Shown here in pieces: positions 1-8,731 of a stretch of 41,751 bases of DNA. Origin of the DNA: Candidatus Bacteroides intestinipullorum (lineage in GTDB: Bacteria; Bacteroidota; Bacteroidia; Bacteroidales; Bacteroidaceae); NCBI GenBank assembly GCA_018883785.1, contig JAHLFO010000057.1:1-41751 (forward strand). Direction: 5' to 3'. A program made the position numbers and the translations under genes. Below the pieces are notes generated by a model that was given only the letters and a program-made list of their open reading frames with translations, was not told where the DNA came from and searched no databases. Within the stretch, counting starts at the first letter, position 1. Every line of letters begins with the position of its first letter.

Positions 1-117
1 ATTGACCACAACATTCCCTTGATTACCAATGCCCGCCTGGCTGGTGCCTTCATCGAAGCCTTCTGCGACCTCAAGCCGGAAGACATCTCTATCAAGAGCT
101 GGCAGGAATACAAGTGA
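1..117 (+). CDS. carB: Carbamoyl-phosphate synthase large subunit, C-terminal end (partial)
   Basis: The window opens inside a gene; only the last 38 codons and a TGA stop are visible. The fragment contains IPLITNARLAGAFIEAF and ends in SWQEYK. That layout (hydrophobic strand, ITN turn, then a helix ending in EA) resembles the end of the allosteric MGS-like domain of CarB, which makes carbamoyl phosphate from glutamine, bicarbonate and ATP for arginine and pyrimidine synthesis. This is a recalled family resemblance on a very short piece, so other MGS-domain proteins cannot be excluded. A strong terminator follows 37 bases after the stop, so the transcript ends here. Confidence 0.5.
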   Translation: MDHNIPLITNARLAGAFIEAFCDLKPEDISIKSWQEYK

Positions 118-154
118 GCGTTGAGTGAGTAGGACGCTAATATCCATATACAGA

Positions 155-193
155 AAGGGCAGGCCTCGATGACGGGTCTGCCCTTCTTCTTTT
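155..193 (+). terminator. Rho-independent terminator, probably shared by convergent genes
   Basis: An 11-bp stem, AAGGGCAGGCC pairing with GGTCTGCCCTT through one G-T wobble, is followed on the + strand by CTTCTTTTCT. It lies between the carB-like tail (+) and the nucleotidyltransferase (-), whose stops face each other. On the minus strand the hairpin is followed by a weaker U-rich tract, so it may work both ways. Confidence 0.8.
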
Positions 194-206
194 CTATACT
201 CTAAGG

Positions 207-1118
207 TTAGAACAGTTTATCGGGATATTCGCCAGCATCCACCAAAGATTGGATTTTGGCAACTACAGCCGGACGATCCTCAGGATAGGTGACGCCAAAC
301 CACTTGCTCGTGGTATCCAGCACCTCCACTGTGGCTGTACCGTCCTTGATGAGTTTATCCACCATCAGAGGGATGAAGAATTCACTCTTCAGGTTCTCCA
401 TGTTCTTCGGGTCGGACAGGAAACCCTTGAAGTAGTCTTGGCTGTAACCGAAATAATCGGGTGTGAAGCCCCAGAAATTCATGCTGACGGGTGTAGTCTC
501 CGGCGTAGCCACCCATTGGTCGTCATCGTCCAGATACTTCACTTCGCCGTCCCGACGCTCAATCTTGGTACGCTCCACCACCGAGGTCAGCATCCGCTGC
601 TCGTCCGTGCCACAGATGCCGCGAGACACCGTGCCACTCTCACTCAACGTGTTGCCCACACGGAAGCCCACCATGGCATACGTGTTCTTCGAACCTTCGG
701 GAAGAGCTGACAAAAAACGCCCCATCACCTCAAACGAGTCGCGGCCATAGAAGTCGTCGCAGTTGATGACGGCAAACGGCTCGTGAATGACCGGCTCGCC
801 CATCAGCACGGCATGGTTCGTGCCCCAAGGCTTGGTACGTCCCTCCGGGCAAGTGAAGCCTTCGGGCAAATCATTAATGGATTGGAACACCAGTTCACAG
901 GGGATATGTCCCTCGTACTTAGAGATAATCTTGTCGCGGAAGTCCTTTTCAAAGTCTTTGCGGATGACGAAGACCAACTTGCCGAAGCCTGCACGCAGGG
1001 CATCATAAATAGAATAGTCCATAATAGTTTCCCCATTCGGACCCAGGCCGTCAAGCTGTTTCAGACCACCGTAGCGGCTACCCATACCGGCAGCCAATAG
1101 AAATAGAGTAGGTTTCAT
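207..1118 (-). CDS. Sugar-phosphate nucleotidyltransferase family protein
   Basis: A 303-residue protein of the NTP_transferase fold. The N-terminus LLAAGMGSRYGGLKQL is the nucleotide-binding signature of sugar-1-phosphate nucleotidylyltransferases (GxGxR then K). VINCDDFYG, near residue 115, supplies the acidic pair expected to hold Mg2+. The family joins NTP to a sugar phosphate to give an NDP-sugar; the substrate cannot be read from the sequence. It is cytoplasmic, with no signal peptide or membrane segment. The ATG at 1118 opens directly on the first beta strand, as usual for the family. It lies downstream of tamL, but a TACATTTG box in the 89-base gap suggests its own promoter. Confidence 0.85.
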   Translation of the reverse strand: MKPTLFLLAAGMGSRYGGLKQLDGLGPNGETIMDYSIYDALRAGFGKLVFVIRKDFEKDFRDKIISKYEGHIPCELVFQSINDLPEGFTCPEGRTKPWGTNHAVLMGEPVIHEPFAVINCDDFYGRDSFEVMGRFLSALPEGSKNTYAMVGFRVGNTLSESGTVSRGICGTDEQRMLTSVVERTKIERRDGEVKYLDDDDQWVATPETTPVSMNFWGFTPDYFGYSQDYFKGFLSDPKNMENLKSEFFIPLMVDKLIKDGTATVEVLDTTSKWFGVTYPEDRPAVVAKIQSLVDAGEYPDKLF

Positions 1119-1156
1119 TTCGTTATGTATTTAAAGGTTGATAGTTTAGCACCGCA

Positions 1157-1164
1157 CAAATGTA
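1157..1164 (-). promoter_or_regulatory. Bacteroides -7 box upstream of the nucleotidyltransferase
   Basis: TACATTTG on the minus strand fits TAnnTTTG exactly and lies 39 bases before the start codon. No clear TTTG element is visible 19-21 bases further upstream, so only half of the promoter is supported. Confidence 0.45.
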
Positions 1165-1207
1165 CGAAATATTTCCATAAGATATTCCAGTAAAGGAATA
1201 AAATAAC

Positions 1208-3568
1208 TCAGAACGGATAGCCGATGGCAAAGTGCAAGGCCGTGCCGTCCATGAACTTGCGCACGTTGTAATACCCGCGCTTGCCTGTATCGTAAGGATC
1301 ATGCAAGGCAATGCCCCAATCCAGACGGAACACCAGGAAGTCCAAGTCATAACGGATACCTACGCCCGTACCTAAGGCTATTTGATTCGGGAAATCCTTC
1401 AGGCGGAATTCCCCCCCAGGACGCGCCGGGTCACGGCGCATCAGCCAGACATTGCCCGCATCAAGGAAAACAGCTCCGTGCAGGTCGCTAATGATGCGGA
1501 AGCGATATTCCAGGTTGGCCTCAAAACGCAGGTCACCCACATGATTAATGAAGGAGTAAGTATCATTGTCATCAGCCGGATAACCGCCAGGACCTATGCT
1601 ACGTGCAGCAAAAGCCCGGACACTGTTGGCACCGCCCACATAGAATTGCTCGGTGTAAGGAGCTGTCGTAGCATTGCCATACGACCAGATGACGCCCAAT
1701 GCCACCCGCGCAGCCAGGGAATTGTTGCGGTCGATGCGACGACTATAGCGCAACTCGGTGTTTACCTTCAAGAACTGGGCAAAGGGTACTCCCAGCAGTT
1801 CCTTGCCCTCCTCACTGAAGGGCTTACCCAAGGCACGATAGATTAGGGAGGTGACGTTGCCTGCCGAAGTCAGCGTGGTCTGCCACCAGATAGGATTGCG
1901 GCGACGACGTCCCGCACTGTTGTCAAAGGTATAGGTGTACTCCATTGCCGGGATAAACTGGTTGCGCAGGCTGACGTATAGGGCAGGGTTCTCCGCCTGG
2001 AGCTGCTGGAACTCCTCCGTCGGGTCGCGAAGGACATTGAACGTCAGCCGGAAGGGTGTGAAGCTGTGTTTCAACGTCGGCTTAGGCTGGAAGTCATAGG
2101 TGGCGTTTCCACCAAAGGCCAGCAGCTTGTAATAGCGGGCACGGTTCATCTGGTCGGCATAAAGACGGAAGGTAGTGGTGGCCGGGAAGTCATACTCATT
2201 GCCGCCCATCCGCGGAAAAACCACACGGGGAAAAATGAGGGACGTAGCCACCCCCAACTCATAACTGTTCATGGCAGACGAGGTATGCTTGCCCGTCGCC
2301 CATTCATAGGAGCCTTTCAACTCAATATTCCACTTTTCACCTCCGCCGAAGACATTGTTCTTGGTCAAGGTGAAAACGGCACCAGGACCCGTCTGGTTAT
2401 TGCTCTTCATCTTGATATTGAAGTCCAGCTCGGCATCGTAAGGCTTGTCGAGCGTGGCGATGACATGCACGTCCAACGTATCGTTCACCAAAGCCGTATC
2501 ACGCGGGACAAACTGCATCTCGGTATATTTGAAGATGCCCACATTGGCCAAGCGCTCTTGCACGCGGTTTTGACGATAGAGGCTGTAAAGGCTGCGGGCA
2601 GAGCGTTGACGAGAAATGCCGGCGCTGTCTTCCACCTGACGCTTGTTGCGGAAGCTTTGATAGTCCATCCAGCGATGCAACATGTTGGGACGCACGCGCA
2701 ACTTGTCGTGATAGTAGATGGTCAGACCCTTGTACTCCAAACTGTCGTTGGGGGCTTCGCCGTTCTTGCCCAACAGATGGAAGGACTTCTTGCCCAAACG
2801 GAAGGGCTTCTCAGCCACGGCAGGCATACCGGCCACAGGAACCAGACGCAGGGAGACATGTCCGGGCACCAAGGTAGTATCCGCCTGATAGGTCAGGTAG
2901 TCGGGACGGAAATAATAGCAACCGACGTTGCGCAACAAGTTGCTGATGCGGGTACGTTCACCGTCCAGATCGGGCACATTGAACTGCTCGCCCGGACTGA
3001 TAAGGGAACGGCGACGGCTCAACTTCAGGATGGCCAGAGTGCGGGATGAAAAGCCACGATAGTCCACCGTGTCGATGAAGTAAGGACGTCCCATCTGGAC
3101 AGAATACTGCACGCGGGCCTTCAACGAATCTTTGGCGTGAGGCAATACTTGGTGAGTTACCGTCCCCCGGAAGTATCCATAGTCATGCAGCAGGTTCGTG
3201 GCAGCCTGGGTACGAATATCGGGATTCACACTGGACAGAAGTACAGGCTCGGCGGCAAAACGGTTGAATATCCAGCGTCCCAACCCTTTCTCGTACTTCT
3301 TGAAGCCATTATACACCCACAACCCCAAGGGGAAAGGAATGCGTACCGAGGTACTCCCCAGCAAAGAGTTGTTCGGAGCCTTGGCCAAAGCGGCCTCCAC
3401 TTCTTCCAAAGCGGTCTCGCCCACGGAGGTAGGTTGGGGATTGTCCACCAGTGTGGGCCGCTGGCCGATGTAGAGGATTTCCCCCTCGGGCAGATGTTTC
3501 GTAGTGGAGCAGGCGGCCAAAAGGATGACGGTCGCGACTGCCATACATAATATATATAGGTTCTTCAT
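1208..3568 (-). CDS. tamL: TamL, Omp85-family outer-membrane lipoprotein
   Basis: A 786-residue Omp85 protein that is also a lipoprotein: the signal ends in VILLAACSTT, a good lipobox with Cys near residue 20. The middle part reads as POTRA-like repeats (for example PYFIDTVDYRG) and the last 400 or so residues as the 16-stranded surface-antigen barrel. Bacteroidota use this lipidated TamA relative, TamL, together with TamB to build or service the outer membrane. The barrel's loop-6 motif, normally (V/I)RG(F/Y), is VRAF here. I chose ATG 3568 over the GTG at 3577 given by the ORF track because AAGGAG lies at a good distance before it. tamB ends only 5 bases upstream, so the two are translated from one message. 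Confidence 0.9.
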   Translation of the reverse strand: MKNLYILCMAVATVILLAACSTTKHLPEGEILYIGQRPTLVDNPQPTSVGETALEEVEAALAKAPNNSLLGSTSVRIPFPLGLWVYNGFKKYEKGLGRWIFNRFAAEPVLLSSVNPDIRTQAATNLLHDYGYFRGTVTHQVLPHAKDSLKARVQYSVQMGRPYFIDTVDYRGFSSRTLAILKLSRRRSLISPGEQFNVPDLDGERTRISNLLRNVGCYYFRPDYLTYQADTTLVPGHVSLRLVPVAGMPAVAEKPFRLGKKSFHLLGKNGEAPNDSLEYKGLTIYYHDKLRVRPNMLHRWMDYQSFRNKRQVEDSAGISRQRSARSLYSLYRQNRVQERLANVGIFKYTEMQFVPRDTALVNDTLDVHVIATLDKPYDAELDFNIKMKSNNQTGPGAVFTLTKNNVFGGGEKWNIELKGSYEWATGKHTSSAMNSYELGVATSLIFPRVVFPRMGGNEYDFPATTTFRLYADQMNRARYYKLLAFGGNATYDFQPKPTLKHSFTPFRLTFNVLRDPTEEFQQLQAENPALYVSLRNQFIPAMEYTYTFDNSAGRRRRNPIWWQTTLTSAGNVTSLIYRALGKPFSEEGKELLGVPFAQFLKVNTELRYSRRIDRNNSLAARVALGVIWSYGNATTAPYTEQFYVGGANSVRAFAARSIGPGGYPADDNDTYSFINHVGDLRFEANLEYRFRIISDLHGAVFLDAGNVWLMRRDPARPGGEFRLKDFPNQIALGTGVGIRYDLDFLVFRLDWGIALHDPYDTGKRGYYNVRKFMDGTALHFAIGYPF

Positions 3569-3573
3569 ACGGT

Positions 3574-6500
3574 TCACTCCTTCTTTCTCCTAAAGATGAA
3601 CAATTCGCTCAGGCGGTCCAGCTTGCGGCGCAGCACCAGGCCGACACCCGTCTCGGTAATCTCACCGTCCAGCACGCTCTCGTAGTTTTTATTGTGGAAC
3701 ACCCGCACGTAGCGTGTCCCTGTGTTATCCAGCCGATACTCCAGCGAAATGTTATCGATGAACGATTCTGCCGTGTTGGTGGCATTGGCACCCGTAGATA
3801 CCTTGCCGCCAATAACCACTTGGAAACGATCGTTGAAGAAACGTTGCGAGTAGCGGAAGCTGTAGTCCGTCTGGGTGCTGCCCGTTTCGGCAGAGGTGCG
3901 GTCTTCCACGCCCACGCTGATACTGGCATTCTTCACAGCAGAACCTGCCAAGGCATTGATCTGGCTCTGAAGAACGCTATTCAGAGCTGTACCCATGGAA
4001 AGTCCTCCCCCCTTGGCACCACTGTTCAAGTAGATACCCGTGGCCAACATGGCAATGGCCTGCTTGCTGCGCTCCTCAGCACCCATTGCCTGTAGTTCGT
4101 TCTGCACCGTGGCATCCTCCGGAGCAGCAATATCGAAAATGAGGTCCGGCGATTCCAATCGTCCCGCTATGCCGATACTGACGTCAAAGTTGACGATGCG
4201 CGATGCTTCACCTTCTCCATCGGCCACCGAGGCACGCATCCGTTCCGTCGCTTTCAGGTCGAGGGTAGGATTCATTACGTCACCCCGCCAATCCACATAG
4301 CTACCGGTATTGAAGCGGAACTCCTTTAACGGGATGATGGGCAGAGAATATTTCATCACACCGCCAGACAATGTGTAGCGGCCTGTCAGGCTCATATCGC
4401 CCTGCGCAGTATATTGCAAATTGAGGTCACCCCCACCCTCCAGTTCGATATATTTGTCACCCGCAGGAGTCAGGTCCGCCCGCAGACGCACGGCCTCATC
4501 AATGTGCAGGGACATGTAGATTTCCATCCCGCCCAAGGGAACGGCAGCTACTTGCAAGGTGTCCGTCGCCACGCTGTCGGCAAAGGAGGTGAAGGTAACC
4601 AAGCCGCTAAGGCGGTCTTCCACCGTCAAGGGCGAATCGGTCAGGACATAAGTCACGTTGGTATTGCCTAACAGATTCATGTTACCGCGCATGGTCAAGG
4701 CATCCAGTGGTCCTCGGACGGCAGCATTGACGTCTACGAATACCTTGCCATAAACCATGCTCTCGCGAGTGTGGGGAGCATCCAGCAGGTTGTAGTTCTT
4801 AGCACGCAAGGTCAGGTCGGCTGTCGGCCGTGCCAAGTCGGAAAAGCTGACTGAACCGTCAATGACGAACGGATTACGGCTGGTGGTATAGAGGGAGAAT
4901 TTGTCGAAAGTCAACCGGTTGTCGGCGATACGCACAGGCCTCCCATCGAAGTAATAGCGGGCACCCATCTGGCGAATGAAAACGGAAGCCGTATCCATCT
5001 GGATACTGCCTTGAAGGTCGGGCTTTGCCGCCGTCCCCCGCAGTGAGAGGTCACCGTTCAGGTAACCGGAAAGTTCCGCCATCCCATCTGGCACGAAGGC
5101 ATTGGCCACGGACAAAGGCAGCCGTTCCAGCGAAGCATCCAAGGAGAGGGCATCCGCATGGGTCTCTGTACCCAGCAGACCATCTACGGTAGCCACCTGC
5201 CGGTCATCGCAAGCCAGGTAGGCACTGAGGTAATGACTACGCTCGGATGCGGGCAACCAGGTGACCCCAACCCCCACATCACCCACCGACCGTCCCTCAT
5301 AAGTCAGGTAGTCTATATCGGCTTCGGCTGCAAGTTGCAGGGCTTCTGGAGTCTGTATGTAGTTGGCTTCCACCGTGAAAAGTCCAGTCAGCCGGGGCAA
5401 GTAAGGCAACACTTGGCTCAGTTCGCTCAGGCGGAAGCGGCTCAACTCTACATTGACGTTCTGCAAGGAAACCGTGTCGCGCACATCGGACTGCATCCGG
5501 AAGCCCATGCCGTCGCCACCTTCCATGTCGACATTGGCATAGACGCGCATGTTCTTGTGCAGGTAGATGCTGTTGCGCCCGTTGTTGAAGTGGAACTTGC
5601 GGTAGGCTATGACCGGTTCATCTGGCGTCAGGCGCAACAAGACACCGTTGCCTTTGCCGTGTCCCTCGGTCAAAGGACGCGCGTTGACGCCCAGCAGGAC
5701 GCCGGTGTTGCCCTCGGCATCCGTATAGTTCACAGTCAGTTCGGCATCCTCGTTACGGATCTCGCCCGTCAGAAGGCTGCGGAAGGTGAAATGCGGATTG
5801 CGCGGCCCATTAATGACTCCGCCTTGCAAACGCATACGGGTCGTGTCCTGATGGATGGCAAAAAATATCGTATCCAACCGCAAGGAATCTGTACGGAATC
5901 CCTCCACGGCAGCCCGCCCGTTGATGCCCCACTCTGGCGTGAAGCCAAACTGCAACTTCAGGCGATCGAACGACATGCCTTGGGCAGCCAGCACATAGCC
6001 CGCGGGATTGTCATGCCCCGCCGTCAGTTGCATACCCGCCGAAGGCAGGATACGGCGCAGGGCAGCGTGGTTCAAGCGGCGATCTTCCCACTGCTGCATC
6101 AATACTGCCATGAAGTTATCGGATTTCGTCAGCAGTTCCTTCAGCGTGCTGCGTGCCTTGAAGTCAAAATCCAGGTCGCCAGCCCCCATGTGCAACTTGA
6201 TGGAATCCCGACGCGCCTCGGCAGAGAGATTGAAGGCCAAGGAATGTTCCGGCTTATGGGAAATCAGCCCCAGTCGATGCAGGTCAATGTCCTGCACGTC
6301 CAAGTCCAGCTTGCCGTCCATGTATGTGCGGTCCAGACGGAGATTAGCGGCCAGCTGCATCCGGAGCAGATCGTTTGCGCTGCGCAACTGTACAGAGGCG
6401 ACCGACGAGCGCAAGGCAGCACGCAAATCCACGTCCGTCAGAGTCAGCCTACCGTATTGCAACTCGCCCAAGGCCAAATCCACCTGAGCCGAAGTCTGGG

Positions 6501-8133
6501 CCGATGCCCAATCGAAGCCCTGCCCATGCGCCATCAGCTTGGCCGAAAATCTATAGAGGGAATCCTTGGGAAGGAAATGATTCACTTGCAACGAGTCTGC
6601 CAACAGGTCCACTTGGTAACGGCCGTCACCCAGGTTGTAGGCAGCTGTCAGGTCGAGCGTCCCGGCTCCCTCCTGCAAATCCAGCGTGGCGGAGCACGCA
6701 TTACCTTCCAACATCAGGCGGGCACCCAAGTGCATGCTATCCGGCACAACTAATGAACTGTCAGGAGTCAACCCGCCCAAAGCCGTCAAGAAATTCAGGT
6801 CATGGGTCTGCATGTCCAGATCCATACTTCCGCTGCGGGACACGCTGTCTGTCAGGTTCCAGAATTCCCCTCCCCCATTAAGCGAAAAGGCGCCTGGCAA
6901 GTCCACGGAGAAACGACTGATTTGCATCTGCTTCAAGTTGCCCTCCGTACCTGCGCGGATCACCAGCGGATGGAACGGATAGGCTTCTTTGAAGCTGTCT
7001 GGCAAACCACCGGCCAGCAACAGCACGTCCTGCTTGCCGATACGGGCATCCAACCGGGCAGAAAGACGTCCGGTAGTAGGTATGTTGACCAACTCCCAAT
7101 AAGTCTGTGCGCTCAGGTCTATCTGGCTGTGCGGTGTCTGCAATTGCAAGGCAGGCACCTGTATCAGGGTGGAGTCGGCCGTCAGCCGTCCTGTCAGCGA
7201 GGTGATACTAAGGCCAGACCGCTCGTTCAGCGTAAATTCACGGATAACGGCATTCATCTGCCGCCCGTCATAGCGGACTGAGTCTATGCCTATCCGTACG
7301 TCGCGCACGGCAATGTGCGAGGGGTCGAAGCCTATCACCGCCGTATCCTGCTGCGCACCACTGTCGTAAGCCAAAGCCGTGCCCGTCAACAGAAACTTCT
7401 GCCAGCCATAGACCTGACGTCCCAGGTCGGCTTCGGCTTCATCCATACGGGCCTCACCCAGACGAGCAGACAAGTGCATGGAATCCAATGGCATCTGCAA
7501 ATCCACGGAGACATTTTTCAACCGCAAAGCGTGGAGCAACACCTTCCAGCGGATAGGCGTAGAGGTCGTATCCGGCGGTGACGCGGTAGTATCGGCCAAG
7601 GCCATACGCAGATGCGTATCCTCCAATGTCACCTCATTCAGAATCACGCTTTCGCGGTTCAAGTCCACGCCATGGCTGCGAAGGAAGAAGCGTCCCAAAG
7701 TACCTTCCAGCCGCATCCCGTCCAACAGGCCGGCCGAATTGACCGACACGTCTTCCAGAGATACGCCGTCCACCTCCACCTGCCCCCGCAGCAAAGGCCA
7801 AACCTGCACCCGCACGCTCAGGTTGCCAAGCGTGAGCAAGGTATCAGGGTGTTGCGTTGCCATGCTGTCTGCCGGCTGCACCACCCGCACGCCACGCACC
7901 ACCAAATCCAAGGGGAAACGCAGATCAATGCGCTCCACAGCCAGTTGCATCCCGGTTGCCTCTTCGGCCACAGACACAGCCTGGCGACGGATAAAGTCCT
8001 GCACCGGAGGCACGTAGAGCAGCACCATCAGCAACACGAACAAAGCAAGCGGCGTGAGCAGCACCCACAAAGCCGCCCGCAGCCATGGACTTTTTTTCTT
8101 CAACACCTCTTCTTCTGCCATATCCTTTTCCAT
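3574..8133 (-). CDS. tamB: TamB, translocation and assembly module inner-membrane protein
   Basis: A 1519-residue protein of the TamB/DUF490 family. A single membrane segment spans about residues 19-41, followed directly by the typical LAVERIDLRFPLDLVVRG start of the periplasmic part. The bulk is a long series of beta repeats of the AsmA/TamB type, thought to form a groove carrying lipid between membranes. The C-terminal DUF490 domain includes the stretch DYSFRYSQRFFNDRFQVVIG. It is the first gene of a two-gene unit with tamL, which fits their known partnership. The promoter is unclear: TTACTTTG at 8144-8151 is a one-mismatch -7 box. The start could also be Met5. Confidence 0.93.
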   Translation of the reverse strand: MEKDMAEEEVLKKKSPWLRAALWVLLTPLALFVLLMVLLYVPPVQDFIRRQAVSVAEEATGMQLAVERIDLRFPLDLVVRGVRVVQPADSMATQHPDTLLTLGNLSVRVQVWPLLRGQVEVDGVSLEDVSVNSAGLLDGMRLEGTLGRFFLRSHGVDLNRESVILNEVTLEDTHLRMALADTTASPPDTTSTPIRWKVLLHALRLKNVSVDLQMPLDSMHLSARLGEARMDEAEADLGRQVYGWQKFLLTGTALAYDSGAQQDTAVIGFDPSHIAVRDVRIGIDSVRYDGRQMNAVIREFTLNERSGLSITSLTGRLTADSTLIQVPALQLQTPHSQIDLSAQTYWELVNIPTTGRLSARLDARIGKQDVLLLAGGLPDSFKEAYPFHPLVIRAGTEGNLKQMQISRFSVDLPGAFSLNGGGEFWNLTDSVSRSGSMDLDMQTHDLNFLTALGGLTPDSSLVVPDSMHLGARLMLEGNACSATLDLQEGAGTLDLTAAYNLGDGRYQVDLLADSLQVNHFLPKDSLYRFSAKLMAHGQGFDWASAQTSAQVDLALGELQYGRLTLTDVDLRAALRSSVASVQLRSANDLLRMQLAANLRLDRTYMDGKLDLDVQDIDLHRLGLISHKPEHSLAFNLSAEARRDSIKLHMGAGDLDFDFKARSTLKELLTKSDNFMAVLMQQWEDRRLNHAALRRILPSAGMQLTAGHDNPAGYVLAAQGMSFDRLKLQFGFTPEWGINGRAAVEGFRTDSLRLDTIFFAIHQDTTRMRLQGGVINGPRNPHFTFRSLLTGEIRNEDAELTVNYTDAEGNTGVLLGVNARPLTEGHGKGNGVLLRLTPDEPVIAYRKFHFNNGRNSIYLHKNMRVYANVDMEGGDGMGFRMQSDVRDTVSLQNVNVELSRFRLSELSQVLPYLPRLTGLFTVEANYIQTPEALQLAAEADIDYLTYEGRSVGDVGVGVTWLPASERSHYLSAYLACDDRQVATVDGLLGTETHADALSLDASLERLPLSVANAFVPDGMAELSGYLNGDLSLRGTAAKPDLQGSIQMDTASVFIRQMGARYYFDGRPVRIADNRLTFDKFSLYTTSRNPFVIDGSVSFSDLARPTADLTLRAKNYNLLDAPHTRESMVYGKVFVDVNAAVRGPLDALTMRGNMNLLGNTNVTYVLTDSPLTVEDRLSGLVTFTSFADSVATDTLQVAAVPLGGMEIYMSLHIDEAVRLRADLTPAGDKYIELEGGGDLNLQYTAQGDMSLTGRYTLSGGVMKYSLPIIPLKEFRFNTGSYVDWRGDVMNPTLDLKATERMRASVADGEGEASRIVNFDVSIGIAGRLESPDLIFDIAAPEDATVQNELQAMGAEERSKQAIAMLATGIYLNSGAKGGGLSMGTALNSVLQSQINALAGSAVKNASISVGVEDRTSAETGSTQTDYSFRYSQRFFNDRFQVVIGGKVSTGANATNTAESFIDNISLEYRLDNTGTRYVRVFHNKNYESVLDGEITETGVGLVLRRKLDRLSELFIFRRKKE

Positions 8134-8248
8134 TTACGATGCACAAAGTAAGTGATTATTTCCCACATTTATATCCTCGGAAGAAGAAAAAACCAGGAAA
8201 AAAGTCTTATACCGCACGGAGAAAAGACGACCGGCGCGCGGGAGCAGG

Positions 8249-8358
8249 ACTCCCAAAGCTTGGGAGCGTGACTCCCAGGGCTTGGAAGTGTGGCTCCCAA
8301 GGCTTGGTAGTATCACTCCCAAGCCTTGGGAATGTGGCTTCCGAGCTGAGGAACGATA
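8249..8358. repeat. Tandem 22-bp palindromic repeat, four units plus a decayed fifth
   Basis: Units begin at 8249, 8271, 8293 and 8315, each exactly 22 bases; a decayed one follows at 8337. The first core, CTCCCAAAGCTTGGGAG, is a perfect 7-bp-arm palindrome. The other cores are CTCCCAGGGCTTGGAAG, CTCCCAAGGCTTGGTAG and CTCCCAAGCCTTGGGAA, with one or more arm mismatches. Spacers are near GTGA/GTGG. The array lies 115 bases upstream of tamB and 55 bases before the methylase-like fragment. Similar CTCCCAAG-type repeats occur in Bacteroidales as I recall, but I know of no established function. Confidence 0.85.
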
Positions 8359-8390
8359 GGTTTCCTAAACATGTAGCGCATGAACCCATC

Positions 8391-8731
8391 CACCCCGACT
8401 TCCTCCGCCCCCGGCGGATCAAGTCCAAGGAGCGCGTGTGCACCTACGGCGAGGTCTTCACGGCCGACCGCGAGGTGAACGCCATGCTCGACCTCGTGAA
8501 GCAGATAGACGCAGCCGGCATCCTGGACATGACCCTGAGCGGCACCAGCGCCACCCTGCTGGCCCGCCGCTGGGAAAGCGCCCTATTAGTGAACGTGGAC
8601 AACCTCACCCTGCGCCGCCTGATGGACACGCCCGAAGCCCTGCGCGCACTGATGAACATCGAAGGCTTCCGCACGCTGAACCGCGACATCGAGACCATCC
8701 TCAACAAGTCCGATGCCGTGAAGGAAGTCCA
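8391..8731 (+). pseudogene. Gene remnant resembling the N-terminus of an N-6 DNA methylase
   Basis: Within the open frame 8085-9020, only the part from HPDFL to DAVKEV looks protein-like. RIKSKERVCTYGEVFT followed by REVNAMLDLVKQ resembles the conserved opening of Bacteroidota N-6 DNA methylases (KSKxRVxxxGEVFT, just before the SAM-binding motif). The SAM motif itself is absent: the frame continues with IDAAGILDMTLSGTSATLL and a helical stretch ending DIETILNKSDAVKEV, which I do not recognise. After about 8731 the frame reads antisense through the Gfo/Idh gene. Upstream it runs through the 22-bp array, with no convincing start. It is most simply a rearranged relic; a real small protein family is the alternative. 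Confidence 0.45.

Noticed and set aside
5158-6753. 531-codon + strand frame opposite tamB
   Set aside because: No family-like sequence; it is a shadow of the GC-rich third positions of tamB on the other strand.
8249-8358. Possible CRISPR array
   Set aside because: Units are directly adjacent with no unique spacers, and there are no cas genes; the same applies to the arrays at 12315 and 17723.
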